Assembly (NCBI GenBank): GCA_029624735.1
Contig: JARSSM010000022.1
Coordinates: forward strand, 1 to 64,000
Length of the DNA: 64,000 nucleotides
Reading direction: 5' to 3'
DNA from: Defluviicoccus sp.
GTDB taxonomy: Bacteria; Pseudomonadota; Alphaproteobacteria; Rhodospirillales; Defluviicoccaceae
The notes below the pieces were generated by a model, which was not told where the DNA came from, did not search any database, and saw only the letters and a program-made list of their open reading frames with translations. The stretch's first letter is position 1; every line of letters starts with the position of its first letter. Below, piece after piece: positions 18,204 through 26,352 of this stretch. The position numbers were made by a program, and so were the translations under genes.

Positions 18204-19789
18204 TGGCAAAGGGGTCCATCGCACTCGTCCTGCACGCACACCTGCCTTTCGTCCGCCATCCGGAATACCCTTCCTTCTTCGAGGAATCCTGGCTGTTCGA
18301 GGCGATTACGGACACCTACATCCCGTTGCTACGGGTGTTCGAAGGGCTGGTCGCCGACGGCGTCAAGTTCCGGGTGACGGTCTCGCTGTCGCCGCCACTG
18401 CTCGCCATGCTGGCCGATCCCTTCCTGCAGGAGCGCTATCTCGCCCACCTCGGCAAGCTGTCGCGCCTGGGCGACAAGGAGATCCTCCGCAACCACGGCA
18501 CCCCGAAGCTGACCGAGGTCGCGCGCTTTTACCGGCGCCTGCTTTACGAAACCGAAGACTGGTACGTCGGCCGCTACGGCCGCAATCTGATCGCGGCATT
18601 CGCCCGGTTGCAGGACTTAGGTGTCCTGGAGCTCATCACCGCCAACGCCACGCATGGCTTCCTGCCGATCCTGAAGACGCAGCCAAACGCGGTCCGCGCC
18701 CAGCTCAAGGTCGGCGCTGAAGCCTACGCCAGCGCCTTCGGCCGGCCGCCGCCGGGCTTCTGGCTGGCCGAATGCGGCTACTATCCGGGGGTCGAGGAGG
18801 CGGTAGCGGAAGCCGGCGGTCGGTACTTTTTCAGCGATACGCATGCGATCCTCAACGCCAGCGTCCGGCCGCGGCATGGTTATCTGGCGCCGATCGACTG
18901 CGGCAACGGCGTGTGTGCGTTCGGCCGCGATCCCGCTTCCTCGCGCCAGGTGTGGAGCGCTGAAGCAGGCTACCCGGGCGATCCGTGGTACCGAGATTTC
19001 TTTCGCGATATAGGCTTCGACCTCGATTTCGAGTACATCCGCCCGTTCATCCTCGACGGCCAGACCCGCGTCTTCACCGGCTTCAAGTACCACCGCATCA
19101 CCGGGACGACCGATCAGAAGGAGATCTACGAACCAGCGCAAGCCGATGCCCGCGCCGACGCGCACGCGGCTGATTTCCTGCGCCGGCAGATCGAGACGGC
19201 AGAGCGATTCCGCCCAGGCATGGACCGCCCGCCGCTGGTGGTCGCGCTCTATGATGCCGAGTTGTTCGGCCACTGGTGGTTCGAGGGGCCGCGCTTCCTC
19301 GATCTGTTCATCCGCAAGCTCGTCTATGACCAGACTGTCGTCGACCTCGTCACGCCGTCCGACTATCTGGCCCGCCATCCCGACCCGCAGCGGGCGACGC
19401 CTTCGGCTTCCAGTTGGGGCGACCGCGGCTACAGCACCTTCTGGCTCAACCGCGGCAACGACTGGATCTACCGCCACCTGAACGACGCCGCCGCCCGCAT
19501 GCAGGCGCTGGCCGGCCGCGCGGACGCGCCCGCGCCCGGCTCGCCTGCGCACCGGGCGCTCAACCAAGCGGCGCGTGCGCTTCTGTTGGCGCAGTCGTCC
19601 GACTGGCCTTTCATCATGAGGACCGGCACCGCCGTCGACTACGCCTACGGCCGCATCCGCGACCATCTCGCCCGTTTCCACTGGCTCGCCGACGGCATCG
19701 AGGCCGGCAGCATCGATCCGGCCAAGCTCGCGGCCTTGGAGGCAATGGACACAATCTTCCCCGATATCGACTATCGCGTGTTCGCTTGA
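18203..19789 (+). CDS. GH57 1,4-alpha-glucan branching enzyme (AmyC/TTHA1902 type)
   Basis: A 528-residue GH57 protein of the branching-enzyme class. The motifs are in family order: ALVLHAHLPFVRHPE at the N-terminus, HGFLP, FWLAECGYYPG with the nucleophile Glu, and ALYDAELFGHWWFEGP with the acid/base Asp. A helical C-terminal domain includes SSDWPFIMRTGTAVDYA. All catalytic residues expected for GH57 branching enzymes are present, unlike the GH13 GlgB homologue at 6888-9905. This enzyme is therefore the probable source of alpha-1,6 branches. It is coupled to the upstream DUF4912 gene by a one-base overlap. Confidence 0.9.
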   Translation: MAKGSIALVLHAHLPFVRHPEYPSFFEESWLFEAITDTYIPLLRVFEGLVADGVKFRVTVSLSPPLLAMLADPFLQERYLAHLGKLSRLGDKEILRNHGTPKLTEVARFYRRLLYETEDWYVGRYGRNLIAAFARLQDLGVLELITANATHGFLPILKTQPNAVRAQLKVGAEAYASAFGRPPPGFWLAECGYYPGVEEAVAEAGGRYFFSDTHAILNASVRPRHGYLAPIDCGNGVCAFGRDPASSRQVWSAEAGYPGDPWYRDFFRDIGFDLDFEYIRPFILDGQTRVFTGFKYHRITGTTDQKEIYEPAQADARADAHAADFLRRQIETAERFRPGMDRPPLVVALYDAELFGHWWFEGPRFLDLFIRKLVYDQTVVDLVTPSDYLARHPDPQRATPSASSWGDRGYSTFWLNRGNDWIYRHLNDAAARMQALAGRADAPAPGSPAHRALNQAARALLLAQSSDWPFIMRTGTAVDYAYGRIRDHLARFHWLADGIEAGSIDPAKLAALEAMDTIFPDIDYRVFA

Positions 19790-19960
19790 GGTCGGGCTCC
19801 CGCATCAGAGCCTTTCAGGCTCGGGTAGAACAACCCTCGGATTTATCGCCTTGAAGCGCGGGAACAGCCTTGCTTCAATCCGCGCGGCCGGCAGCCGCCG
19901 CCGATGGTTATTGGCCACCACGCACGTTTGTTTCACAAAGTTCAAGGAGCCCAAGACGTC

Positions 19961-21427
19961 ATGAACGCCTTGCCCGAATACATCGACGGCATCCCCAACA
20001 TCGCCGGCCGGGAAAAAGACATCGAAGCCGCGGTCAAGGCGGCCGCCAAGAAGGAACTCTATCGGCCGGCGAGCAACATCGACTTTGGCTCGATCCATTC
20101 GGCGTTCGCGATCGCCCTGCACATGCACCAGCCGCTGATTCCGGCCGGCGGCGGCGATCTGCACACGGCGGAGGTGATCAGCAACCTCAAGCACATGATG
20201 GACAACCAGCACATCGGCGACAATCACAACGCGCCGGTGTTCGCCTGGTGCTACAAGCGCATCGGCGAATTCGTGCCGCAACTGCTGAGTGAGGGCAAGC
20301 AACCGCGGGCGATGCTCGAATACTCCGGCACGCTCCTGCACGGCCTGCGCCAGATGGGCTGCCATGACGTCATCGATTCGCTGAAACGGGTCACCTGCGA
20401 TCCGGCGATCTGGCACTGTGTCGAGTGGCTCGGCTGCCCGTGGGGGCACGCGGTTGCACCGTCGACGCCGGTGCAGGACTTTGCCTGGCACGTCAAGGCG
20501 TGGCAGCACCACTTCGCGGCGATCTTCGGCTTGGATGCCGTCGGCCGCGTGCAGGGCTTCTCACCCTCGGAGATGGCCCTGCCCAATCACCCGGACGTCG
20601 CCTATGCCTTCGTCAAGACGCTGAAAGACTGCGGCTTCCGCTGGGTGCTGGTGCAGGAGCACACAGTCGAGCAGCCGGCCAACGGCCACGGCCCGGAGAA
20701 GAAGCATTTGCCGCACCGGCTCGTCTGCACCAGCTCGACCGGCGAGACGGCGGAAATCATCGCAATCATCAAGACGCAAGGCTCCGACACCAAGCTGGTG
20801 GCGCAGATGCAGCCCTACTATGAGGCAAAGAGCCTCGAGCGCTGGGAGCTTGCCGGCAAGTCGGTACCGCCGCTGGTCACCCAGATCGCCGACGGCGAGA
20901 ACGGCGGCGTGATGATGAACGAATTTCCCGGCAAGTATTGTGATGCCGTCCGCGAATCCTCCCATTCGGCGACGCCGATGATGAACGTCACCGAGTACCT
21001 GGAGCACCTCACCGCTGCCGGTATCAAGGTCAAGGATTTCCCGGCCCTGCAGCCGATCTTCCAGAACCGTCTGTGGCAGAAGATGAAGCCGGGCGACGGC
21101 CCGGAAGCGCTGGAGAAGGCGATCGCTCAGTGCAAGCAGGAGGACGGCCGCTTCCACATGGAAGGCGGCAGCTGGACCAACAACCTCTCGTGGGTGCACG
21201 GCTACGAAAACATCCTGGGCCCGATGGAGAAGCTGTCCTCCCGCTTCAACGAACTCGTCCTGAAACAGAAGAAGCTCAAGACCGACGAGACTCGCTTCCG
21301 CAAGGCGCTGTTCCACCTGATGACCGCGGAGACCAGCTGCTACCGCTACTGGGGCCAGGGCATCTGGACCGACTACGGCCGCGAGCTGATCCGCCGCGCC
21401 GATGAGATCCTGGCCCACGACTACTGA
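19961..21427 (+). CDS. glycoside hydrolase family 57 protein (third of three)
   Basis: A 488-residue GH57 protein. It carries AIALHMHQPLIPAGG near residue 50, FSPSEMALP as the nucleophile-region motif and TQIADGENGGVMMNEF as the region with the expected acid/base Asp. The C-terminal helices contain LMTAETSCYRYWGQG, which resembles AETSCNFFWGD in the GH57 protein at 14703-15989. The ATG at 19961 has AAGGAG upstream. It is probably an alpha-glucan-active enzyme (amylase or glucanotransferase). It follows the GH57 branching enzyme after 171 bases. Confidence 0.85.
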   Translation: MNALPEYIDGIPNIAGREKDIEAAVKAAAKKELYRPASNIDFGSIHSAFAIALHMHQPLIPAGGGDLHTAEVISNLKHMMDNQHIGDNHNAPVFAWCYKRIGEFVPQLLSEGKQPRAMLEYSGTLLHGLRQMGCHDVIDSLKRVTCDPAIWHCVEWLGCPWGHAVAPSTPVQDFAWHVKAWQHHFAAIFGLDAVGRVQGFSPSEMALPNHPDVAYAFVKTLKDCGFRWVLVQEHTVEQPANGHGPEKKHLPHRLVCTSSTGETAEIIAIIKTQGSDTKLVAQMQPYYEAKSLERWELAGKSVPPLVTQIADGENGGVMMNEFPGKYCDAVRESSHSATPMMNVTEYLEHLTAAGIKVKDFPALQPIFQNRLWQKMKPGDGPEALEKAIAQCKQEDGRFHMEGGSWTNNLSWVHGYENILGPMEKLSSRFNELVLKQKKLKTDETRFRKALFHLMTAETSCYRYWGQGIWTDYGRELIRRADEILAHDY

Positions 21428-21455
21428 GCGTCCCTCAAGGATCGAGGCCCCCAAG

Positions 21456-22106
21456 GTGAAGAGCGCCATCGTCATTACCGGCACCGATACCGACATCGGC
21501 AAGACGGTGTTTGCGGCGGCGCTCTGCGAAGCGCTCGGCGGCAGTTACTGGAAGCCGGTTCAGGCGGGCACTCAAGGCGGTACCGACCGCGAGACGGTGC
21601 GCCGCCTGACCGGGCTTGGCGAGGAGCGGCTGCCGGCCGAACGCTACGTGCTGGGCCAGCCGCTCTCACCGCACCGCGCCGCCGAGCTCGACGGGATCAC
21701 GATCGACTTCGAGACACTAACGCCGCTCCCCGCCTCGCGCGGGCCGGGGCCGCTGATCATCGAAGGCGCAGGCGGGCTGATGGTGCCGCTGACGCGGGAA
21801 CACCTCGTGATCGATCTCATCGGCCGTTGGCAGGCGCCAGTCGTCCTCTGTGCGCGCACGGCGCTCGGCACCATCAACCATTCACTGTTGAGCATCGAAG
21901 CGCTGAAGCGGCGCGCGATCCCGATCCTCGGCATCGCCTTTATTGGCGAGGCGATGGCGGATACGGAGCGCACCATCATCGACTTCGCCGGCGTTAAGCG
22001 GCTCGGGCGCCTGCCGCGGCTGCCATCCCTTGATCCGGCGAGCCTCAGGGCCGCCTTTGCCGCCAACTTCGTGGCTGCCGATTTCCTGGCTTCCGCCGAT
22101 GCCTGA
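21456..22106 (+). CDS. bioD: dethiobiotin synthetase
   Basis: A 216-residue ATP-dependent enzyme that closes the ureido ring of dethiobiotin. The P-loop-like GTDTDIGKTVF lies at the N-terminus, KPVQAGTQ follows, and IIEGAGGLMVPL carries the conserved Glu-Gly-Ala-Gly-Gly. The start is a GTG at 21456, one residue before the family-typical KSAIVITGTDT. Its last eight bases overlap the bioA start. bioB, bioF and the pimelate-forming genes are not in the window. Confidence 0.93.
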   Translation: MKSAIVITGTDTDIGKTVFAAALCEALGGSYWKPVQAGTQGGTDRETVRRLTGLGEERLPAERYVLGQPLSPHRAAELDGITIDFETLTPLPASRGPGPLIIEGAGGLMVPLTREHLVIDLIGRWQAPVVLCARTALGTINHSLLSIEALKRRAIPILGIAFIGEAMADTERTIIDFAGVKRLGRLPRLPSLDPASLRAAFAANFVAADFLASADA

Positions 22107-23370
22107 CCCCCAGAGCCCGATCTGGCATCCGTTTACCCAGCATGCGGTGGCACCGCCCCCGACCCTAATCGCGCGCGGCGAGGGCGCGCGGCTGGTCACG
22201 CCCGACGGCCGCCGCATCATCGATGCGATCGCATCCTGGTGGGTCACCTTGCACGGCCACGGCCACCCGCGCATCGCCGCTGCCATCGCGCAGCAGGCGG
22301 CCACGCTGGAGCAGGTGATCTTTGCGGGCTTCACGCATGCACCCGCCGAGACCTTGGCGCGCCGCCTGCTGGCCCGCGCGCCAACGGGACTCGCGGTCGC
22401 CTTCTTCTCCGACTCCGGATCAACCGCGGTCGAGGTCGCGGTCAAGATGGCGGTCGGCTTCTGGCATCACCGCGGCGAACGGCGCACCCGTATCGTCGCG
22501 CTGGAGGACGGCTACCACGGCGATACCTTCGGCGCCATGGCCTGCGGCGAGCGCGGCCTGTTCACCGAGCCCTACTGGCCAATGCTGTTCGAGGTCGAGC
22601 GGCTGCCGTTTCCGCGCGCCGGCGCCGAACAGGTAACGATCGACGCCTTTGCAGAGCTCCTGCGCCAGTCCGGCAGCACCGTTGCTGCCCTGATCCTCGA
22701 GCCGCTCGTGCTCGGCGCCGGCGGCATGCGCATGTATCCGCCCTGGGTGCTAAAGGCGCTCGCCGATCTCTGCCGCCAGCAGGGCGTGCTGCTGATCGCC
22801 GATGAGGTGATGACCGGCTTCGGCCGCACCGGCACCTTCTTTGCCTGCGAGCAGGCGGACGTCGCACCGGATTTGATGTGCCTTTCGAAGGGCCTGACCG
22901 GCGGCTTCCTGCCGATGGGTGTGACGCTGGCCACCAAGGCCATTTACGATGCCTTCTATACGGTCGACCGGGCGAGAATGTTCTTCCATTCGAGCTCGTA
23001 CACCGGCAACCCGATCGCGTGCGCCGCCGCGCTCGCGAGCCTCGACATCTGGGAGGACGAGCCGGTGTTCGCCCACATCGAGGCGATCGCGGCTCAGCAT
23101 CGGCAGCGGCTCGAAGGTTTGCACGCCCGGCCGGAGGTGGTCGAAACCCGCCAGACCGGGACGATCGCAGCCATCGAACTGTGCGTCCCTGCGGCTGGCT
23201 ATTTCGCCGAGCTCGGTCCCCGGCTCTACCGCTTCTTCCTTGAGCGCGACGTCCTGTTGCGCCCGCTTGGCAACGTTGTATACGTACTGCCCCCCTATTG
23301 CATAACGCGGGACGAACTCAATGCCGTCTACGATGCCATCAGCGAAGCGCTCACCCTCGTCACCGTTTGA
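22099..23370 (+). CDS. bioA: adenosylmethionine-8-amino-7-oxononanoate aminotransferase
   Basis: A 423-residue class III aminotransferase that makes 7,8-diaminononanoate (DAPA). The N-terminus IWHPFTQH and RRIIDAIASWWVTLHGH are BioA-specific, LIADEVMTGFGRTG holds the cofactor-binding Asp, and LMCLSKGLTGG holds the PLP lysine. The ATG at 22099 lies inside the end of bioD. The C-terminal coding end overlaps the next gene by about 50 bases, so all three are likely translated from one mRNA. Confidence 0.95.
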   Translation: MPDPQSPIWHPFTQHAVAPPPTLIARGEGARLVTPDGRRIIDAIASWWVTLHGHGHPRIAAAIAQQAATLEQVIFAGFTHAPAETLARRLLARAPTGLAVAFFSDSGSTAVEVAVKMAVGFWHHRGERRTRIVALEDGYHGDTFGAMACGERGLFTEPYWPMLFEVERLPFPRAGAEQVTIDAFAELLRQSGSTVAALILEPLVLGAGGMRMYPPWVLKALADLCRQQGVLLIADEVMTGFGRTGTFFACEQADVAPDLMCLSKGLTGGFLPMGVTLATKAIYDAFYTVDRARMFFHSSSYTGNPIACAAALASLDIWEDEPVFAHIEAIAAQHRQRLEGLHARPEVVETRQTGTIAAIELCVPAAGYFAELGPRLYRFFLERDVLLRPLGNVVYVLPPYCITRDELNAVYDAISEALTLVTV

Positions 23371-24019
23371 AGACCCCTGGTCACTCTCAGAGATTGAGCA
23401 GCGCAGCGCCGATCTCGTCGCGCCGGTGCGGAACGTGCTCACCGCGTTATGCCGGCAGCCGGCCCAGCACGCCCGATTCCTCAACACGCTCTCGATGATG
23501 GAGCACATCGGCAGCCGCAAGATCATGACCAGCCAGACCAAGGGGCCGTTGGGGTGCGAAGTACTGAAACACCTGTGCGAGGAGGCGCGGCACGCGTTTT
23601 TCTTCAAGCGCCAGGCGGAGAAGATTGCCGGCAGGCCGCTTGACTACTCTGCCGAGACGACGATTGCCGCCGGCCCGGCGCAGATGTACTTCGGCCGCCT
23701 TGACGCCGCGATTGGCCGTTCGCTCGCAGGCAGCCAGCACAGCGACGCCCCATACCTGTTCGTCTCGCTGATCATCGAGCTCCGCGCAATCTGGGCCTAC
23801 GAAATCTATCACCAGGTCTTGAATGCGGAGGCACCGGCGGTGTCGCTCAAGAGCCTCCTAGCCGAGGAGGAGCATCACCTGCCACAGATGGTGGAGCGCT
23901 TGACGCACCTGGGCGAGGACTTGAAAGGCCGCGTGCCCGCGTTTGCAGCGACCGAGGACCGCCTCTTCCGCGGCTTGTGGCGTGCGGTCGAGGCTTCAAT
24001 CCCCGCTACCATTCACTGA
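23321..24019 (+). CDS. di-iron ferritin-like protein coupled to bioA (unknown function)
   Basis: A 232-residue helical protein with the four-helix di-iron ligand pattern: Glu-His in SMMEHIGSRK, ExxH in CEEARHAFF, Glu in IIELRAIWAYEIYHQ, and ExxH in AEEEHHLPQM. This is the E...ExxH...E...ExxH layout of carboxylate-bridged di-iron oxygenases and ferritin-like proteins. The gene begins inside bioA (ATG at 23321, or 23333 in the same frame) and its end overlaps the convergent small gene at 23996. No close named family was recognised. An oxidative step in biotin precursor formation is a possible role from context only. Confidence 0.7.
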   Translation: MPSTMPSAKRSPSSPFEDPWSLSEIEQRSADLVAPVRNVLTALCRQPAQHARFLNTLSMMEHIGSRKIMTSQTKGPLGCEVLKHLCEEARHAFFFKRQAEKIAGRPLDYSAETTIAAGPAQMYFGRLDAAIGRSLAGSQHSDAPYLFVSLIIELRAIWAYEIYHQVLNAEAPAVSLKSLLAEEEHHLPQMVERLTHLGEDLKGRVPAFAATEDRLFRGLWRAVEASIPATIH

Positions 24020-24241
24020 AGACGGTGGATCGTCTTCCAGGTGGGAGCGCGTGCCGAGGGAGAGCACGCCGAGGCCAACCAGAATCATAGCGGCACCGGC
24101 TAGCCAGATTGGCACCCGCATTGCCGTCGGTGCAGCATCCGCGATAAAGCGAGCGGCGAGTGCGCCGGTGAGCGCAATCGCCGCCCCGATAGCCCAGTAG
24201 ATCGCGCGCGGCCAGCGCTGGCGACGCCGCCTTGCTGTCAC
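23996..24241 (-). CDS. small membrane protein downstream of the methylmalonyl-CoA decarboxylase beta gene
   Basis: An 81-residue protein with a basic N-terminus (ARRRRQRWPR) and two hydrophobic segments (about residues 13-35 and 42-62), ending in an acidic, polar tail. It starts 7 bases after the beta-subunit stop, on the same strand, and its end overlaps the convergent di-iron gene by 24 bases. It is probably the last gene of the sodium-pump operon. Veillonella mmd operons contain an extra small subunit (MmdE), but no sequence likeness could be shown. Confidence 0.55.
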   Translation of the reverse strand: MTARRRRQRWPRAIYWAIGAAIALTGALAARFIADAAPTAMRVPIWLAGAAMILVGLGVLSLGTRSHLEDDPPSSVNGSGD

Positions 24242-24248
24242 CGCAGGC

Positions 24249-25469
24249 TCAGTAGCCGCCGCCAGCCTTGACCACTGTCACCAGAACGGCGGCAAAGATC
24301 GCTGATGTAATCACTCCACAGATGTTGGCGCCCAGAGCCTGCGGCAGGATGATCGCATCTGGGTTGATGTAGGAGGCTTCCTTCTGTGCGACCTTGGCCG
24401 TTGTCGGTACGCAGGACACGGCGGCAATGCCGATAACAGGGTTAAATTTGCGGCCGGTCAGGAAGTAGAGGATATACCCTCCAAGTAGTCCGCCAAGTGC
24501 CGAGAACAGCAGCGCGAGGATGCCGATAATCAAGAGTATCAGCACCTTTGGGTTCAAAATGGTGTTCGCCTCGCACAATACACCGAGAACAAGCCCGAGG
24601 AAGAACGTCGCTCCATACAAGATCTGCGTGCTGAACAGCTCATAGAAGTAGGTAAGGCCTGATTCGCGTACGATAACCCCGATGAAGACCGAAAGGAACA
24701 AAGGTGCGGCGACCGGGAACAGGAGAGAGAGGGTGACGCAAGCAACAATCGCGAACACCATCTTTTCACCGGAACTGATCTTTCGGACCTTCTCGGCCGG
24801 CATCTGCAGGCCGCGGATCTTTGGTGGTACCAGCAGCTTGATCAGGTAGGGATAGCCACCGTAGGTGAGGCCGAGATAAAGGTAGCCGACCACGGTGATC
24901 GGGACGAAGATCTCCCGCGCCAAGACCAGAGAAGTGAACAGCACCATCGGACCATCGGCACCGCCAATGGTCGAAGTGGCTGCGGCTTCGTTGATCGGCA
25001 GGCCAAGCATAACACCAAGTGGGAAGGTGATTAGGGTGCCGGCCTCAGCACAAATGGCGAGGAACATGCTGGTAAACGGCCGCGCCATAACGAAACCGAC
25101 GTCCAGCAGCGTGCCAATCCCAAGAAACACCAGGCAGGCGATCAGACCGTTGGAGAACATCAGCGTGTAGATCGGCTGCAACCAGTCGATCTGCAAAATA
25201 TTCACGACATCATCGGTCGTTGTCGCCAGCGGTTCGAGAAAGAGAGTTCCCATCCGGTTGGCTTCGAAGAAAAGAACGCCCGCATTCACGGTCGACATGC
25301 CGAGCCCCATCGGCACCATTAACAGCGCTTCAAGGACTCCCTTGTGGCCGAGATAGATGAGAAGAAACCCGAGAAAGATCAAAAAGATACGACCGTAGAA
25401 GATCTTCGGCTCGGACGCCACCAGGGTGGCGATACCTTGAAAAAGGTGCAACGGATCGATATCGATCAT
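24249..25469 (-). CDS. mmdB: Na+-translocating decarboxylase beta subunit (MmdB/OadB/GcdB family)
   Basis: A 406-residue polytopic membrane protein that removes the carboxyl group from carboxybiotin and pumps Na+ out. It has the family hallmark GGADGPMVLF, with the sodium-site Asp, and GANICGVITSAI near the C-terminus, plus about nine or more hydrophobic helices. The length fits OadB/MmdB. A moderate ribosome site (AAAGG) precedes the ATG. It is the fourth gene of the leftward operon alpha-delta-biotin carrier-beta, an order close to Veillonella mmdADECB. Confidence 0.93.
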   Translation of the reverse strand: MIDIDPLHLFQGIATLVASEPKIFYGRIFLIFLGFLLIYLGHKGVLEALLMVPMGLGMSTVNAGVLFFEANRMGTLFLEPLATTTDDVVNILQIDWLQPIYTLMFSNGLIACLVFLGIGTLLDVGFVMARPFTSMFLAICAEAGTLITFPLGVMLGLPINEAAATSTIGGADGPMVLFTSLVLAREIFVPITVVGYLYLGLTYGGYPYLIKLLVPPKIRGLQMPAEKVRKISSGEKMVFAIVACVTLSLLFPVAAPLFLSVFIGVIVRESGLTYFYELFSTQILYGATFFLGLVLGVLCEANTILNPKVLILLIIGILALLFSALGGLLGGYILYFLTGRKFNPVIGIAAVSCVPTTAKVAQKEASYINPDAIILPQALGANICGVITSAIFAAVLVTVVKAGGGY

Positions 25470-25512
25470 CGTTGTGGGCCTTTCGGCTTTTAGGACACGG
25501 GCGCCCGCGGGC

Positions 25513-25917
25513 TCAGGCGATGGTCACAAGGACCTGGCCGGACTCGACCGCATCGCCGACTTTGACGGCGACGTTCGATACCGTTCCATCCTTGTGCGCG
25601 GTGACGACGGTCTTCATCTTCATCGCTTCGATGACGATCACCTTGTCACCGGCCTTGACCGCATCGCCGGCTTTGACCGCAACCTCGAGGACGGTGCCAC
25701 CGAGCGGCGCCAGTTTGTCATTGGCACTGGCTGGGCCAGTTGCCCCCGCAGAAGGCGCCGCTACAGGCGCCGGCGCGGAGACGGGCGCGGCAGCGCGGGC
25801 GGCTTGCGCCATGGTCCCCGGCGCAGGATAGAGGCTGCCGCCTGCATCCTCGCTCACGTCCTCAACGACGACATCATACGGCTTACCGTCAACGGTGATG
25901 CGCAGGTGTCTAAGCAT
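25513..25917 (-). CDS. mmdC: biotin carboxyl carrier subunit of the methylmalonyl-CoA decarboxylase
   Basis: A 134-residue protein with an N-terminal LRITVDGKPYDVVVEDV strand region, an Ala/Pro-rich flexible linker (about residues 37-65) and a C-terminal biotinyl domain. The biotinylated lysine is in VIEAMKMKTVV. It carries CO2 as carboxybiotin from the carboxyltransferase to the membrane beta subunit. The biotin genes bioD and bioA lie next to this operon. Confidence 0.92.
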   Translation of the reverse strand: MLRHLRITVDGKPYDVVVEDVSEDAGGSLYPAPGTMAQAARAAAPVSAPAPVAAPSAGATGPASANDKLAPLGGTVLEVAVKAGDAVKAGDKVIVIEAMKMKTVVTAHKDGTVSNVAVKVGDAVESGQVLVTIA

Positions 25918-25954
25918 GGTACAACCTCTTGAGAAAACGACTCTTCAAGCCTGA

Positions 25955-26299
25955 TCAGCGCTGTCCGCGCGGTGTGTGTGAGGTATGCAGCCGGGTTCGG
26001 ATCTCCGTGGTCCAGCCAGCTCCTCGTTGCGCCTCGCCGATGTGGACGAGGCGGTGTGCGCCGATCACCGCGTACACGGCGGCGGCGATCGCCGCGGCGA
26101 TGGCTGCCCCTTCGTCGCGCGCTGGCGTTACCGAGACGATCACCGGTGTTGCTGCTGCCGGCGCGGCCTTCTTCTTTGAGGCAGCCAAGATGAAAACAAT
26201 GCCGCGGATCATGACGGCCGTTAATGCCGCAATAACCGCCATCAGCAAATAGGAGAATATTGCCTCGTTGAGAGCAATATCGAACGCCGTCTTTTCCAT
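25955..26299 (-). CDS. mmdD: OadG/MmdD-type small membrane subunit of the decarboxylase
   Basis: A 114-residue protein with one N-terminal membrane helix (about residues 12-36, YLLMAVIAALTAVMIRGIVF), an Ala/Pro linker and a C-terminal soluble part. This is the layout of OadG/MmdD subunits, which hold the complex together. The ATG at 26299 was preferred over an upstream TTG. Its position between the alpha and biotin-carrier genes matches mmdD in Veillonella. Confidence 0.75.
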   Translation of the reverse strand: MEKTAFDIALNEAIFSYLLMAVIAALTAVMIRGIVFILAASKKKAAPAAATPVIVSVTPARDEGAAIAAAIAAAVYAVIGAHRLVHIGEAQRGAGWTTEIRTRLHTSHTPRGQR

Positions 26300-26352
26300 C
26301 GTCCGTCGTCTCTTTGCTTCAGTCTCCGCCAAACACTCGATCAGTTTCGGGT

